The translations under genes were made by a program, and so were the position numbers. The notes beneath the pieces are model-generated. The model was given only the letters and a program-made list of their open reading frames with translations. It searched no databases and was not told where the DNA came from. From positions 1,240,001 to 1,304,000 of the forward strand of contig NZ_CP011132.1 of assembly GCF_000981805.1 (NCBI RefSeq): DNA of 64,000 nt, written 5' to 3'. The stretch is from Citrobacter amalonaticus Y19. Its GTDB lineage: Bacteria > Pseudomonadota > Gammaproteobacteria > Enterobacterales > Enterobacteriaceae. Positions 52,613 to 61,520 of this stretch are shown piece after piece (position 1 is the first letter of the stretch; each line of letters starts with the position of its first letter).

Positions 52613-54087
52613 CTTTATGGATTAACGGCGACTGGGTGACCGGTCAGGGTGAACATCGGGTGAAAACAGATCCGGTACAGGGTGACGTGCTCTGGGAAGG
52701 CCATGATGCCGATGCCGCGCAGGTGATGCAGGCGGCCCGTGCCGCGCGCGCGGCTTTTCCGGCCTGGGCCCGACGTCCCTTCAGCGAACGCCAGGCGATT
52801 GTCGAAAAATTTGCCGGATTACTGGAGAACAATAAAGCCGAACTGACCGCCATTATTGCCCGCGAAACCGGCAAGCCGCGCTGGGAAGCAGCGACGGAAG
52901 TGACGGCGATGACTAACAAAATCGCCATTTCCGTTAAGGCGTATCATGCCCGCACCGGCGAGCAACTGAGTGAGTTGCCCGACGGCGCGGCGACGCTTCG
53001 CCACCGTCCGCATGGCGTGCTGGCGGTGTTTGGCCCGTATAACTTTCCGGGACACCTGCCGAACGGGCACATTGTGCCAGCGCTGCTGGCGGGCAACACC
53101 TTACTCTTTAAGCCCAGCGAACTGACGCCGTGGACCGCAGACGCGGTGACTCGACTCTGGGAACAGGCCGGTCTACCGCATGGGGTGCTGAATCTGTTGC
53201 AGGGCGGCCGTGAAACGGGACAGGCGCTGAGCGCGCTGGACGCCCTCGACGGACTGCTGTTTACCGGCAGCGCGAATACGGGCTATCAGTTGCATCGTCA
53301 GCTTGCCGGACAGCCGGAAAAAATCCTTGCCCTCGAAATGGGCGGCAACAACCCGTTGATTATTGAGGATCCGGCGGATATCGATGCGGCGGTACACCTG
53401 ACTATTCAGTCCGCGTTTGTCACGGCCGGGCAGCGCTGTACCTGCGCACGTCGGCTGCTGGTGAAGAAAGGCGCGCAGGGCGATGCGTTTCTCGCGCGGC
53501 TGGTGGACGTCAGCCAGCGCATCCAGCCAGGTCGCTGGGACGATGAGCCGCAACCGTTCATTGGTGGGCTTATCTCCGAACAGGCGGCGCGTCATGTCTT
53601 TGACGCCTGGCTTCAGCTTGAGTCGCTTGGCGGACAGACGCTGCTGGCACCGCGCCTGCTACAGGCTGGCACCTCGTTGTTATCGCCGGGCATTATTGAG
53701 CTGACGGGCGTGGCGAATCTTCCCGATGAGGAGGTCTTTGGTCCGCTGCTTGGCGTCTGGCGTTATGAACGCTTCGACGAAGCGATCGCGATGGCCAACA
53801 ACACCCGCTTTGGACTTTCCTGTGGACTGGTCTCGCCCGATCGTGCGCAGTTCGACCAGCTACTGCTGGAGGCGCGTGCGGGGATCGTCAACTGGAACAA
53901 GCCGCTTACCGGTGCCGCCAGTACCGCGCCGTTTGGTGGCATAGGGGCTTCCGGAAACCATCGCGCCAGCGCCTGGTATGCCGCCGATTATTGCGCCTGG
54001 CCGATGGCGAGTCTGGAATCCCCGGCGTTGACGTTGCCAGCAACGCTGAGTCCGGGCCTCGACTTCTCGCGTGAGGCATCCGTATGA
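52609..54087 (+). CDS. astD: Succinylglutamate semialdehyde dehydrogenase AstD
   Basis: A 492-residue NAD-dependent aldehyde dehydrogenase, fourth step of the pathway. The catalytic Cys277 is in AGQRCTC and the Glu in ALEMGGNNPL (near 243), with the cofactor loop FTGSANTG at 219-226. Length equals that of K-12 AstD. It overlaps astA upstream and astB downstream by 4 nt each. Confidence 0.96.
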   Translation: MTLWINGDWVTGQGEHRVKTDPVQGDVLWEGHDADAAQVMQAARAARAAFPAWARRPFSERQAIVEKFAGLLENNKAELTAIIARETGKPRWEAATEVTAMTNKIAISVKAYHARTGEQLSELPDGAATLRHRPHGVLAVFGPYNFPGHLPNGHIVPALLAGNTLLFKPSELTPWTADAVTRLWEQAGLPHGVLNLLQGGRETGQALSALDALDGLLFTGSANTGYQLHRQLAGQPEKILALEMGGNNPLIIEDPADIDAAVHLTIQSAFVTAGQRCTCARRLLVKKGAQGDAFLARLVDVSQRIQPGRWDDEPQPFIGGLISEQAARHVFDAWLQLESLGGQTLLAPRLLQAGTSLLSPGIIELTGVANLPDEEVFGPLLGVWRYERFDEAIAMANNTRFGLSCGLVSPDRAQFDQLLLEARAGIVNWNKPLTGAASTAPFGGIGASGNHRASAWYAADYCAWPMASLESPALTLPATLSPGLDFSREASV

Positions 54088-55427
54088 AAGCACGCGAGGT
54101 TAACTTTGATGGACTGGTGGGGCTGACGCACCATTATGCCGGGTTATCGTTCGGTAACGAGGCGTCCACCCGTCATCGCTTTCAGGTTTCGAACCCGCGT
54201 CTGGCGGCGAAGCAGGGGTTGCTTAAGATGAAGGCGCTGGCGGATGCGGGGTACCCGCAGGCGGTGATCCCGCCGCACGAGCGGCCGTTTATTCCGGCAT
54301 TACGCCAGTTGGGGTTTAGCGGTAGCGATGAGCAGGTGATCGAGAAAGTGGCGCGTCAAGCGCCGCACTGGCTCTCCAGCGTCAGTTCCGCATCGCCGAT
54401 GTGGGTGGCAAACGCGGCGACGGTTGCTCCGTCGGCGGATACGCTGGATGGCAAAGTGCATCTGACGGTCGCCAACCTCAATAACAAGTTCCACCGTTCA
54501 ATCGAAGCGCCCACCACAGAGGCGTTGCTGCGGGCGATTTTCCGCGACGAACGCTATTTCGCGGTGCATTCAGCATTGCCGCAGGTGGCGATGCTCGGCG
54601 ATGAAGGGGCGGCTAACCATAATCGCCTCGGCGCAGAGTATGGCGAGCCGGGGACGCAGCTCTTTGTCTACGGGCGTGAAGAGGGCGGTAATACGCGGCC
54701 TTCACGCTATCCGGCGCGTCAAACCCGTGAGGCCAGCGAGGCCGTGGCCCGCCTGAATCAGGTGAATCCACAGCAGTGTATTTTTGCCCAGCAGCACCCG
54801 GACGTCATCGACCTCGGCGTGTTTCACAACGATGTGATTGCGGTCTCGAACCGGGAAGTGCTGTTCTGCCATGAGCAGTCCTTTGCGAAACAGAACGAGG
54901 TCATGAATCAACTGCGCGCACGGGTGCCAGGCTTTACGCCTATTGTGGTGCCGGCGGCTGACGTGTCGGTGCCGGATGCGGTCGCGACGTATCTGTTTAA
55001 CAGCCAGCTGCTGAGCCGGGATGACGGCTCGATGATGCTGGTTCTGCCACAGGAGTGCCGCGAACACGCGGGCGTGTGGCGTTATCTGACGAACCTGCTG
55101 GAAGCCGATAACCCAATTCGCGACATGCGGGTATTTGACCTGCGCGAAAGTATGTCAAATGGCGGAGGGCCTGCCTGTCTGCGGTTACGGGTGGTGTTAA
55201 CCGCAGAGGAATATCAGGCGGTCAATCCGGCCGTGATGATGAATGACGTTCTGTTTAATGCACTTAATGACTGGGTGGATCGCTACTATCGCGACCGCCT
55301 GACCGCGGCGGATCTCGCCGACCCGCAACTGCTGCGTGAAGGGCGCGACGCGCTGGATACGCTGACCCAACTGTTGCAGCTTGGTTCTGTTTATCCGTTC
55401 CAGCAATCGGGAGGCGGGCATGGATGA
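54084..55427 (+). CDS. astB: N-succinylarginine dihydrolase AstB
   Basis: A 447-residue enzyme that hydrolyses succinylarginine to succinylornithine, two ammonia and CO2, second step of the pathway. It has the amidinotransferase-type pentein fold; the conserved SNGGGPACLRLRV segment near residue 360 carries the catalytic Cys. Length equals that of K-12 AstB. It overlaps astD by 4 nt and astE by 8 nt. Confidence 0.96.
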   Translation: MKAREVNFDGLVGLTHHYAGLSFGNEASTRHRFQVSNPRLAAKQGLLKMKALADAGYPQAVIPPHERPFIPALRQLGFSGSDEQVIEKVARQAPHWLSSVSSASPMWVANAATVAPSADTLDGKVHLTVANLNNKFHRSIEAPTTEALLRAIFRDERYFAVHSALPQVAMLGDEGAANHNRLGAEYGEPGTQLFVYGREEGGNTRPSRYPARQTREASEAVARLNQVNPQQCIFAQQHPDVIDLGVFHNDVIAVSNREVLFCHEQSFAKQNEVMNQLRARVPGFTPIVVPAADVSVPDAVATYLFNSQLLSRDDGSMMLVLPQECREHAGVWRYLTNLLEADNPIRDMRVFDLRESMSNGGGPACLRLRVVLTAEEYQAVNPAVMMNDVLFNALNDWVDRYYRDRLTAADLADPQLLREGRDALDTLTQLLQLGSVYPFQQSGGGHG

Positions 55428-56388
55428 TTTCCTCGCCGTCACGCTGGCAGGTTCGATGCCGACAGTCCGGGAAGGTGAGAAGGAGGGCTTTCGCTGGCGC
55501 TGGGTTGATGCCGGTATTCTCGAACTTACGCCCGTCATCGCAACCGATCGCGCACTGGTGATCTCCGCCGGTATTCATGGCAACGAAACCGCGCCGGTGG
55601 AGATACTTAATGCGCTGCTGAGGGCGCTGTCGAAAGGGGAGATAACGCTGCGCTGGCGACTGCTGGTGATCCTCGGCAATCCACAGGCGCTGGCAGACGG
55701 GAAACGTTACTGCCACAGCGATATGAACCGGATGTTTGGCGGACGCTGGCAGCTGTTTGCCGAAAGCGGCGAGACGCAGCGCGCACGTCAACTTGAGCAC
55801 GGTCTGGAAGAGTTCTTTGCGACGGGCACGGAGTCGATTCGCTGGCATCTGGATCTGCACACTGCCATTCGCGGCTCTCACCATTTGCGCTTTGGCGTGT
55901 TGCCTCAACGGCCAGTCCCCTGGGATGAGGCGTTTCTCGGTTGGCTGGGCGCCGCAGGGCTGGAAGCGCTGGTGTTCCATCAAACGCCCGGAGGCACCTT
56001 TACCCACTTCAGCGCAGAACACTTCGGCGCGCTCGCCTGTACGCTGGAGTTGGGCAAAGCGTTGCCTTTCGGTCACAACGATCTTCGCCAGTTCGCTCCG
56101 ACCTCTGCCGCACTGACCTGTTTACTGACGGGGCAAATTGACCAGGCCGATGGCACTCCGCCTGTCCGCTACCGGGTGGCGTCACAGATCACCCGGCGCA
56201 GCGATGCGTTTGTGCTGCACATGGACAGCCAGACGCTCAACTTTACCCCGTTTACCGCAGGCACGCTGCTGGCGGAAGATGGCGATGAGCGTTTTATGGT
56301 TACGCATGACGTGGAATACGTGCTATTTCCCAACCCCGGCGTGGCGTTGGGATTACGTGCTGGTTTGATGCTGGAGAAAATAAGTTAA
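55420..56388 (+). CDS. astE: Succinylglutamate desuccinylase AstE
   Basis: A 322-residue zinc hydrolase that releases succinate and glutamate, the last step of the pathway. The metal-binding His and Glu lie in SAGIHGNETAPVEIL, with a second His in LDLHTAIRGSHH; it is related to aspartoacylase and carboxypeptidases. The ATG at 55420 is chosen because GGGAGGCGGGC is its ribosome binding site inside astB and the length equals that of K-12 AstE. Confidence 0.96.
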   Translation: MDDFLAVTLAGSMPTVREGEKEGFRWRWVDAGILELTPVIATDRALVISAGIHGNETAPVEILNALLRALSKGEITLRWRLLVILGNPQALADGKRYCHSDMNRMFGGRWQLFAESGETQRARQLEHGLEEFFATGTESIRWHLDLHTAIRGSHHLRFGVLPQRPVPWDEAFLGWLGAAGLEALVFHQTPGGTFTHFSAEHFGALACTLELGKALPFGHNDLRQFAPTSAALTCLLTGQIDQADGTPPVRYRVASQITRRSDAFVLHMDSQTLNFTPFTAGTLLAEDGDERFMVTHDVEYVLFPNPGVALGLRAGLMLEKIS

Positions 56389-56395
56389 CGTATTT

Positions 56396-56429
56396 CCCGC
56401 AGGCGAGGGCCTGTGGGTTTTATTTTATT
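56396..56429 (+). terminator. Terminator of the ast operon
   Basis: CCCGCAGGC pairs with GCCTGTGGG (one G-T pair), followed by TTTTATTTTATT, directly behind astE. Confidence 0.85.
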
Positions 56430-56732
56430 GTGCGCCGGGAAATTAATCCGGACTATTCCTGGTGAACTGCTTTATTTATCATCACTACTCAGGTATAGTT
56501 CTTCATATTCCCTGTAAAATCATGTTGTTGTCATTTTTCCTTTCAACTCTTCACCATAATTTCTTTTTTTCTCCACAATTGGCGAAAAAATGTTTTTTAC
56601 ACTTTCATTGTTTTACCGATGCTCTGACTAATTGACGATTAAGTCGGTAAAGTTAATCTCGTCAACACGGCGCTGTACTTCTTCGGAGGTGACAAGAAAG
56701 CCGTAAAATAACTGAAAGGAAGGATAAAGATT
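56430..56732 (+). other. Spy promoter region, no gene seen
   Basis: An A+T-rich interval of about 300 bp. E. coli spy is controlled here by CpxR and BaeR. GTCGGTAAAGTTAA at about 56643-56656 resembles a Cpx-type GTAA repeat but is not a clean match. No gene or RNA was recognised. Confidence 0.4.
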
Positions 56733-57215
56733 ATGCGTAAATTAACTGCACTGTTTGTTGCCTCTGGGCTGGCGCTGGGCGCTGCGAACCTGGCTCATGC
56801 AGCGGATACCACCGCTGCGCCGGCAGACGCCAAACCGATGATGCAACATAAAGGCAAATTTGGTCCACATCATGACATGATGTTTAAAGACCTGAACCTG
56901 ACCGATGCTCAGAAACAGCAGATCCGCGACATCATGAAGGACAAGCGTGATCAGATGAAGCGTCCGCCAGTTGAAGAACGCCGCGCAATGCACGACATCA
57001 TCGCCAGCGATACCTTCGATAAAGCGAAGGCAGAAGCGCAGATTGCGAAGATGGAAGAGCAGCGCAAAGCCAATATGCTGGCACACATGGAAACGCAGAA
57101 TAAGATCTACAACATTCTGACCCCGGAACAGAAAAAACAATTTAATGCCAATTTTGAGAAGCGTCTGACAGAACGTCCGGCGCGTGACGGTAAAATGCCT
57201 GTACCTGCTGAGTAA
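56733..57215 (+). CDS. spy: Periplasmic chaperone Spy
   Basis: A 160-residue ATP-independent chaperone of the periplasm, matching K-12 Spy. A signal peptide ends at residue 23 (LAHA then AD). The mature protein is an all-helical cradle with the family motifs LTDAQKQQ (about 61-68) and LTPEQKKQ (about 129-136), and is rich in Lys, Met and Gln. It is induced by envelope stress in E. coli through CpxAR and BaeSR. GAAAGGAAGG precedes the ATG. A terminator follows. Confidence 0.94.
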   Translation: MRKLTALFVASGLALGAANLAHAADTTAAPADAKPMMQHKGKFGPHHDMMFKDLNLTDAQKQQIRDIMKDKRDQMKRPPVEERRAMHDIIASDTFDKAKAEAQIAKMEEQRKANMLAHMETQNKIYNILTPEQKKQFNANFEKRLTERPARDGKMPVPAE

Positions 57216-57238
57216 TCGCTTAGCAGACCTATTCGAAG

Positions 57239-57296
57239 ACCGCCGGTCTTGTCCATCCTCTCCACTGAGGCGATGGGCAGGATCGGCGGTTTTTTC
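57239..57296 (+). terminator. Terminator after spy
   Basis: ACCGCCG and CGGCGGT pair around a structured loop that contains an inner CCTC/GAGG hairpin, followed by TTTTTTC. Confidence 0.8.
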
Positions 57297-57382
57297 TTTG
57301 TCTGACCCTAAGGAAAATCATCGTGGCTGCCGATAACGACGTTGTGCTTTATTATGTTGCATGATGTTTATCAGGAGTGATG

Positions 57383-57958
57383 ATGCAATACTTTGATATC
57401 CGCAAGATGCCGGTCAATCTCTGGCGCAACGGCGCCGGTGAAACGCGTGAAATTTGCTGTTTTCCTCCGGCGACCCGCGACTTTCACTGGCGCGCCAGCA
57501 TTGCTTCTATCGCCGGTAATGGCGAATTTTCGCTCTTTCCAGGTGTTGAGCGGGTGATCACTCTGCTGGAAGGCAGCGAAGTGACGCTGGAAAGCCAGGG
57601 GGCGTTCAGCCACACCCTCAAGCAGCATCAGCCGTTTACGTTTGCCGGTGAGCGCGTGGTGAAAGCCAAACTCACGGAAGGGCAGATGTCGATGGATTTT
57701 AATATCATGACCCGGCGTGACGCCTGCCAGGCGAAAGTTCGGGTGGCCGATCGCACCTTCACGACCTTTGGCTCGCGCGGTGGCGTGGTATTTGTCATTA
57801 GCGGTGCCTGGCAACTGGGCGATAAACTGCTGACGGCGGATCAGGGCGCCTGCTGGCACGACGGAAAACATACGCTACGGCTGCTGAAAGCGGAGGGAAA
57901 ACTGTTGTTTAGCGAGATAACCTGGCTGCGGGGGTACTCCCCGGACGACGTTCAATGA
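57383..57958 (+). CDS. ves: HutD-family cupin protein Ves
   Basis: A 191-residue soluble protein of the HutD/Ves family with a double beta-barrel (cupin) fold, matching K-12 Ves in length. Conserved pieces are NLWRNGAGETREI and LFPGVERVITLLEG near the N-terminus. In E. coli it is a cold- and stress-linked protein of unknown activity. Two ATG codons lie in tandem; the second is chosen because AGGAG is 5 nt away. K-12 has cho between ves and nadE; here it is absent. Confidence 0.93.
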   Translation: MQYFDIRKMPVNLWRNGAGETREICCFPPATRDFHWRASIASIAGNGEFSLFPGVERVITLLEGSEVTLESQGAFSHTLKQHQPFTFAGERVVKAKLTEGQMSMDFNIMTRRDACQAKVRVADRTFTTFGSRGGVVFVISGAWQLGDKLLTADQGACWHDGKHTLRLLKAEGKLLFSEITWLRGYSPDDVQ

Positions 57959-57989
57959 CGGCGACGCATGGCTCACTTCTGCGTGCAGG

Positions 57990-58020
57990 CCAGAGGGACG
58001 CACCCTCTGGCGGGTTCATT
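57990..58020 (+). terminator. Probable terminator after ves
   Basis: CCAGAGGG and CCCTCTGG form an 8-bp stem, followed by CGGGTTCATTTTTATTG. The T run is separated from the stem, so this is moderate evidence. Confidence 0.5.
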
Positions 58021-58021
58021 T

Positions 58022-58849
58022 TTATTGCTTCCAGAAGTCATCAAACACGGTAATCGGCGGACGGCGCTTATGCTCCGTCTTCAGATACCAGCCTTCAATG
58101 ATTTTCGCGATGGCGGCATCCACCGCTTTTCCTTCCAGATAGTCATCGATGTTTTCATAGGTCACGCCCAGCGCGGCTTCATCCGGCAGAGAAGGGCGAT
58201 CGTCTTCGAGATCGGCGGTAGGCGCTTTCTTATAAAGGTGCTCCGGACAACCCAATGCCGCCAGCAGTTGTTTCCCCTGGCGCTTGTTGAGGCGAAATAG
58301 CGGATTAATATCCGTACCACCGTCGCCGTACTTGGTGAAGAAACCGGTGATGGCCTCTGCCGCATGGTCGGTACCCACCACCACGCCGCTGGTCATACCC
58401 GCGATACTGTACTGCGCCTTCATGCGCTCACGGGCTTTTTCATTGCCACGGACGAAATCGCTCAGTTCAATACCGGCTTCCCGCAGGGCCTGTTCGCTCG
58501 CCAGCACGGCACCTTTGATATTCACAGTCAACACGCGGTCTGGCTGGATAAAGTCGATGGCGTCCTGACAATCCTGCTCATCAGCCTGGACGCCATAGGG
58601 CAGGCGAACGGCGATAAATTGCAGCGCGTCGTTACCGGTTTCAGCACGCAGTTCGCTGATAGCGGTCTGGCACAGTTTACCTGCCAGCGTCGAGTCTTGC
58701 CCCCCGCTGATGCCCAGCACCAGGCTTTTCAGGAAGGGATAGCGTTGTAGATACGCTTTCAGGAAATCTACGCTGCGGCGAATTTCCTCTTCTGGATTAA
58801 TGTGCGGTTTTGCGCCAAGCGCTTTGATGATCTCTTGTTGCAGAGTCAT
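58022..58849 (-). CDS. nadE: NH3-dependent NAD synthetase NadE
   Basis: A 275-residue enzyme that amidates nicotinate adenine dinucleotide with ammonia and ATP, the last step of NAD synthesis. The PP-loop SGGQDSTL is at about residues 46-53. There is no glutaminase domain, so it uses free ammonia. Length equals that of K-12 NadE. It is convergent with ves and divergent from osmE. Confidence 0.97.
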   Translation of the reverse strand: MTLQQEIIKALGAKPHINPEEEIRRSVDFLKAYLQRYPFLKSLVLGISGGQDSTLAGKLCQTAISELRAETGNDALQFIAVRLPYGVQADEQDCQDAIDFIQPDRVLTVNIKGAVLASEQALREAGIELSDFVRGNEKARERMKAQYSIAGMTSGVVVGTDHAAEAITGFFTKYGDGGTDINPLFRLNKRQGKQLLAALGCPEHLYKKAPTADLEDDRPSLPDEAALGVTYENIDDYLEGKAVDAAIAKIIEGWYLKTEHKRRPPITVFDDFWKQ

Positions 58850-59066
58850 TTACCCCCTCCCACTATAAAAGAATAAAATCAGACCGTGTTTAAGCTAACC
58901 CTTTGCTGTGTAAACGACAAGAGAACACAGGCTGAGTGGTGCTTAAAACGACATCCTGCCGCCTGAACGGAATCTGGCGAAACATTCGCGCGCTAAGCGT
59001 TAGCTTGAAAAATAACAGATTCTATTCCAGGCTTATATAACATGCTGATTAGAAAGAGGACGAAAA

Positions 59067-59405
59067 ATGAACAGGACTATTGCAGGAATTTTCAGTGCAG
59101 CGGCGGTATTAACAATGCTTGCAGGGTGTACGGCGTACGATCGTACGAAAGACCAATTTGTCCAGCCTGTGGTCAAAGATGTGAAAAAAGGCATGAGCCG
59201 CGCGCAGGTTGCGCAGATTGCCGGGAAACCGTCGTCTGAGGTGAGCATGATCCATGCTCGCGGTACCTGCCAGACCTACATCCTGGGTCAACGTGATGGT
59301 AAAGCGGAAACCTATTTCGTGGCGCTGGATGATACCGGCCATGTTATCAACTCAGGCTACCAGAGCTGCGCTGAGTACGACACCGACCCGCAGGCAGCGA
59401 AGTAG
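59067..59405 (+). CDS. osmE: Osmotically induced lipoprotein OsmE
   Basis: A 112-residue lipoprotein of the SmpA/OmlA fold family. The lipobox is LAGC with the lipidated Cys21. Length and sequence match K-12 OsmE, an RpoS-controlled osmotic-stress gene that also affects nadE control. The ATG at 59067 is the family start, with a GAGGACG site upstream. Confidence 0.96.
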   Translation: MNRTIAGIFSAAAVLTMLAGCTAYDRTKDQFVQPVVKDVKKGMSRAQVAQIAGKPSSEVSMIHARGTCQTYILGQRDGKAETYFVALDDTGHVINSGYQSCAEYDTDPQAAK

Positions 59406-59437
59406 TCATAACTGTCTATTGCCTGAACAGCTCAACA

Positions 59438-59463
59438 AACCGGCCACTGCGCCGGTTTTTTTG
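59438..59463 (+). terminator. Terminator after osmE
   Basis: AACCGGC and GCCGGTT form a 7-bp stem followed by a run of seven T. Confidence 0.9.
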
Positions 59464-59477
59464 TAACGAAGATGATC

Positions 59478-59614
59478 TTATTTATTGATGCGAATTATTT
59501 ACCCGAAGTGTGAGGGGTGTCATAACGCCAGGTCAATGAGAGACAATTTAGTTGGTCAAGGAAATACCATCAACAGGTGCGATGCCGTATACTCATTTCA
59601 GACACAGAAATAAG
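59478..59614 (+). promoter_or_regulatory. chb operon promoter region with two NagC-like boxes
   Basis: TTATTTATTGATGCGAATTA at 59478-59497 (continuing to 59501) and TCATTTCAGACACAGAAATA at 59593-59612 resemble NagC operators. Their centres are about 114 bp apart, matching the spacing known for the looped NagC pair of E. coli chbB. ChbR and CRP sites would lie between; they were not resolved. Confidence 0.6.
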
Positions 59615-59707
59615 TTTTCCGGTTACGCAGGTTGTCCAGAACATAGATGCAGGTTGAGGCTTGCGGCGTGTCTGGTTGACAGATAATCGCACATGAGGAA
59701 TGTCTGA

Positions 59708-60028
59708 ATGGAAAAGAAACACATTTATCTGTTTTGCTCTGCGGGTATGTCTACCTCTTTGTTAGTGTCAAAGATGCGCGCGCAGGCGGAAAAGTACGAA
59801 GTCCCGGTTATTATTGATGCATTCCCGGAAACGCTTGCCGGAGAAAAAGGACCCGACGCCGACGTGGTATTATTAGGTCCGCAAATTGCTTATATGTTGC
59901 CCGAAATTCAGCGTTTGTTACCGAACAAACCTGTAGAAGTGATTGACTCGCTGCTGTATGGCAAAGTCGATGGTTTAGGCGTGCTTAAGGCTGCGGTTGC
60001 AGCAATTAAAAAAGCCGCTGCAAATTAA
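59708..60028 (+). CDS. chbB: Chitobiose PTS enzyme IIB
   Basis: A 106-residue phosphocarrier domain of the lactose/cellobiose PTS family. The phosphorylated Cys10 lies in LFCSAGMSTS. It takes phosphate from ChbA and passes it to chitobiose bound by ChbC. Length equals that of K-12 ChbB. It is the first gene of chbBCARFG. TGAGGAATGTCTGA precedes the ATG. Confidence 0.97.
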   Translation: MEKKHIYLFCSAGMSTSLLVSKMRAQAEKYEVPVIIDAFPETLAGEKGPDADVVLLGPQIAYMLPEIQRLLPNKPVEVIDSLLYGKVDGLGVLKAAVAAIKKAAAN

Positions 60029-60041
60029 TATTTTAAATTTT

Positions 60042-60053
60042 CCCGTCAAAGAG
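60042..60053 (+). promoter_or_regulatory. ChiX pairing site in the chbB-chbC gap
   Basis: CCCGTCAAAGAG followed by ATTTCATTT is complementary to ChiX as I recall it. In E. coli and Salmonella this intercistronic stretch acts as the decoy that titrates ChiX when the chb operon is induced. Confidence 0.75.
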
Positions 60054-60109
60054 TTATTTCATTTACATATACCGCAATAATCAATTGCGGTTTTTAAGGG
60101 TATTTTTCT

Positions 60110-61468
60110 ATGAGTAACGTCATTGCTTCACTTGAAAAGGTACTCCTTCCTTTTGCTGTCAAAATAGGAAAGCAGCCACACGTTAATGCAATCAAAAACG
60201 GCTTTATTCGTTTAATGCCATTAACCCTCGCGGGGGCCATGTTTGTATTAATCAATAACGTTTTCCTGAGCTTTGGGGAGGGGTCATTTTTTTATTCCCT
60301 CGGCGTTCGGCTGGATGCATCAACTATTGAAAATCTCAATAGTCTGAAAGGCATCGGCGGAAACGTTTATAACGGTACGTTAGGCATTATGTCACTGATG
60401 GCGCCATTCTTTATCGGTATGGCACTGGCGGAAGAACGCAAAGTCGACTCCCTGGCGGCCGGTCTGTTATCGGTTGCGGCCTTTATGACCGTAACGCCTT
60501 ACAGCGTGGGCGAAGCCTATGCGGTAGGGGCGAACTGGTTGGGCGGCGCGAATATCATTTCCGGTATTATTATCGGTCTGGTCGTCGCGGAAATGTTTAC
60601 CTTTATTGTTCATCGCAACTGGGTAATCAAATTACCCGATAGCGTACCGGCATCCGTCTCCCGTTCATTCTCAGCATTGATTCCGGGTTTTATTATCCTC
60701 TCGGTGATGGGGATCATCGCCTGGGCGCTGACGACCTGGGGAACCAACTTCCACCAGATCATTATGGATACCATCTCTACACCGCTGGCATCGCTGGGCA
60801 GCGTGGTTGGCTGGGCGTACGTGCTCTTTGTTCCGCTGCTGTGGTTCTTCGGTATCCACGGATCGCTTGCGCTGACGGCGCTGGACAGCGGCATCATGAC
60901 GCCGTGGGCGCTGGAAAACATCTCTATCTATCAGCAGTATGGTTCAGTGGATGCCGCGCTCGCTGCCGGTAAGACGTTCCACGTCTGGGCCAAGCCGATG
61001 CTCGACTCCTATATTTTCCTCGGCGGCAGCGGCGCAACGCTGGGTCTGATCCTCGCGATTTTCATCGCCTCTCGCCGTGCGGATTATCGCCAGGTGGCGA
61101 AGCTGGCGTTACCTTCTGGTCTCTTCCAGATTAACGAACCGATTCTGTTTGGTCTGCCGATCATCATGAACCCGGTGATGTTCATTCCGTTCATTCTGGT
61201 CCAACCGATTCTGGCCGCGATTACGCTGATAGCGTACTACCTGGGTATCATCCCGCCGATAACTAACATCGCGCCGTGGACCATGCCGACCGGGCTGGGG
61301 GCGTTCTTTAACACCAACGGCAGCGTTGCTGCTCTGCTGGTCGCCTTGTTCAACTTAGGGATTGCGACCCTGATTTACCTGCCGTTCGTGGTGGTTGCAA
61401 ACAATGCGCAGAACGTTATCGACAAGGAAGAGAGCGAAGAAGATATCGCTAATGCACTGAAATTTTAA
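60110..61468 (+). CDS. chbC: Chitobiose PTS enzyme IIC
   Basis: A 452-residue inner membrane permease of the lactose/cellobiose PTS family with about 10 membrane segments and conserved loops (SGLFQINEPILFGLPIIMNP). It carries N,N'-diacetylchitobiose and related disaccharides during phosphorylation by ChbB. Length equals that of K-12 ChbC. It follows chbB by 81 bp of untranslated RNA holding the ChiX decoy. Confidence 0.97.
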   Translation: MSNVIASLEKVLLPFAVKIGKQPHVNAIKNGFIRLMPLTLAGAMFVLINNVFLSFGEGSFFYSLGVRLDASTIENLNSLKGIGGNVYNGTLGIMSLMAPFFIGMALAEERKVDSLAAGLLSVAAFMTVTPYSVGEAYAVGANWLGGANIISGIIIGLVVAEMFTFIVHRNWVIKLPDSVPASVSRSFSALIPGFIILSVMGIIAWALTTWGTNFHQIIMDTISTPLASLGSVVGWAYVLFVPLLWFFGIHGSLALTALDSGIMTPWALENISIYQQYGSVDAALAAGKTFHVWAKPMLDSYIFLGGSGATLGLILAIFIASRRADYRQVAKLALPSGLFQINEPILFGLPIIMNPVMFIPFILVQPILAAITLIAYYLGIIPPITNIAPWTMPTGLGAFFNTNGSVAALLVALFNLGIATLIYLPFVVVANNAQNVIDKEESEEDIANALKF

Positions 61469-61500
61469 GTTTAACCCGGCATGTGGCAACGCATGCCGGG

Positions 61501-61515
61501 CCGTCAAAGAGGAAT
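61501..61515 (+). promoter_or_regulatory. Second ChiX-complementary stretch at the chbA ribosome binding site
   Basis: CCGTCAAAGAGGAAT is complementary to ChiX as I recall it over its full 15 nt, and includes the AAGAGGA ribosome binding site of chbA 6 nt before the ATG. It is longer than the known decoy match in the chbB-chbC gap. Confidence 0.55.
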
Positions 61516-61520
61516 GATTT

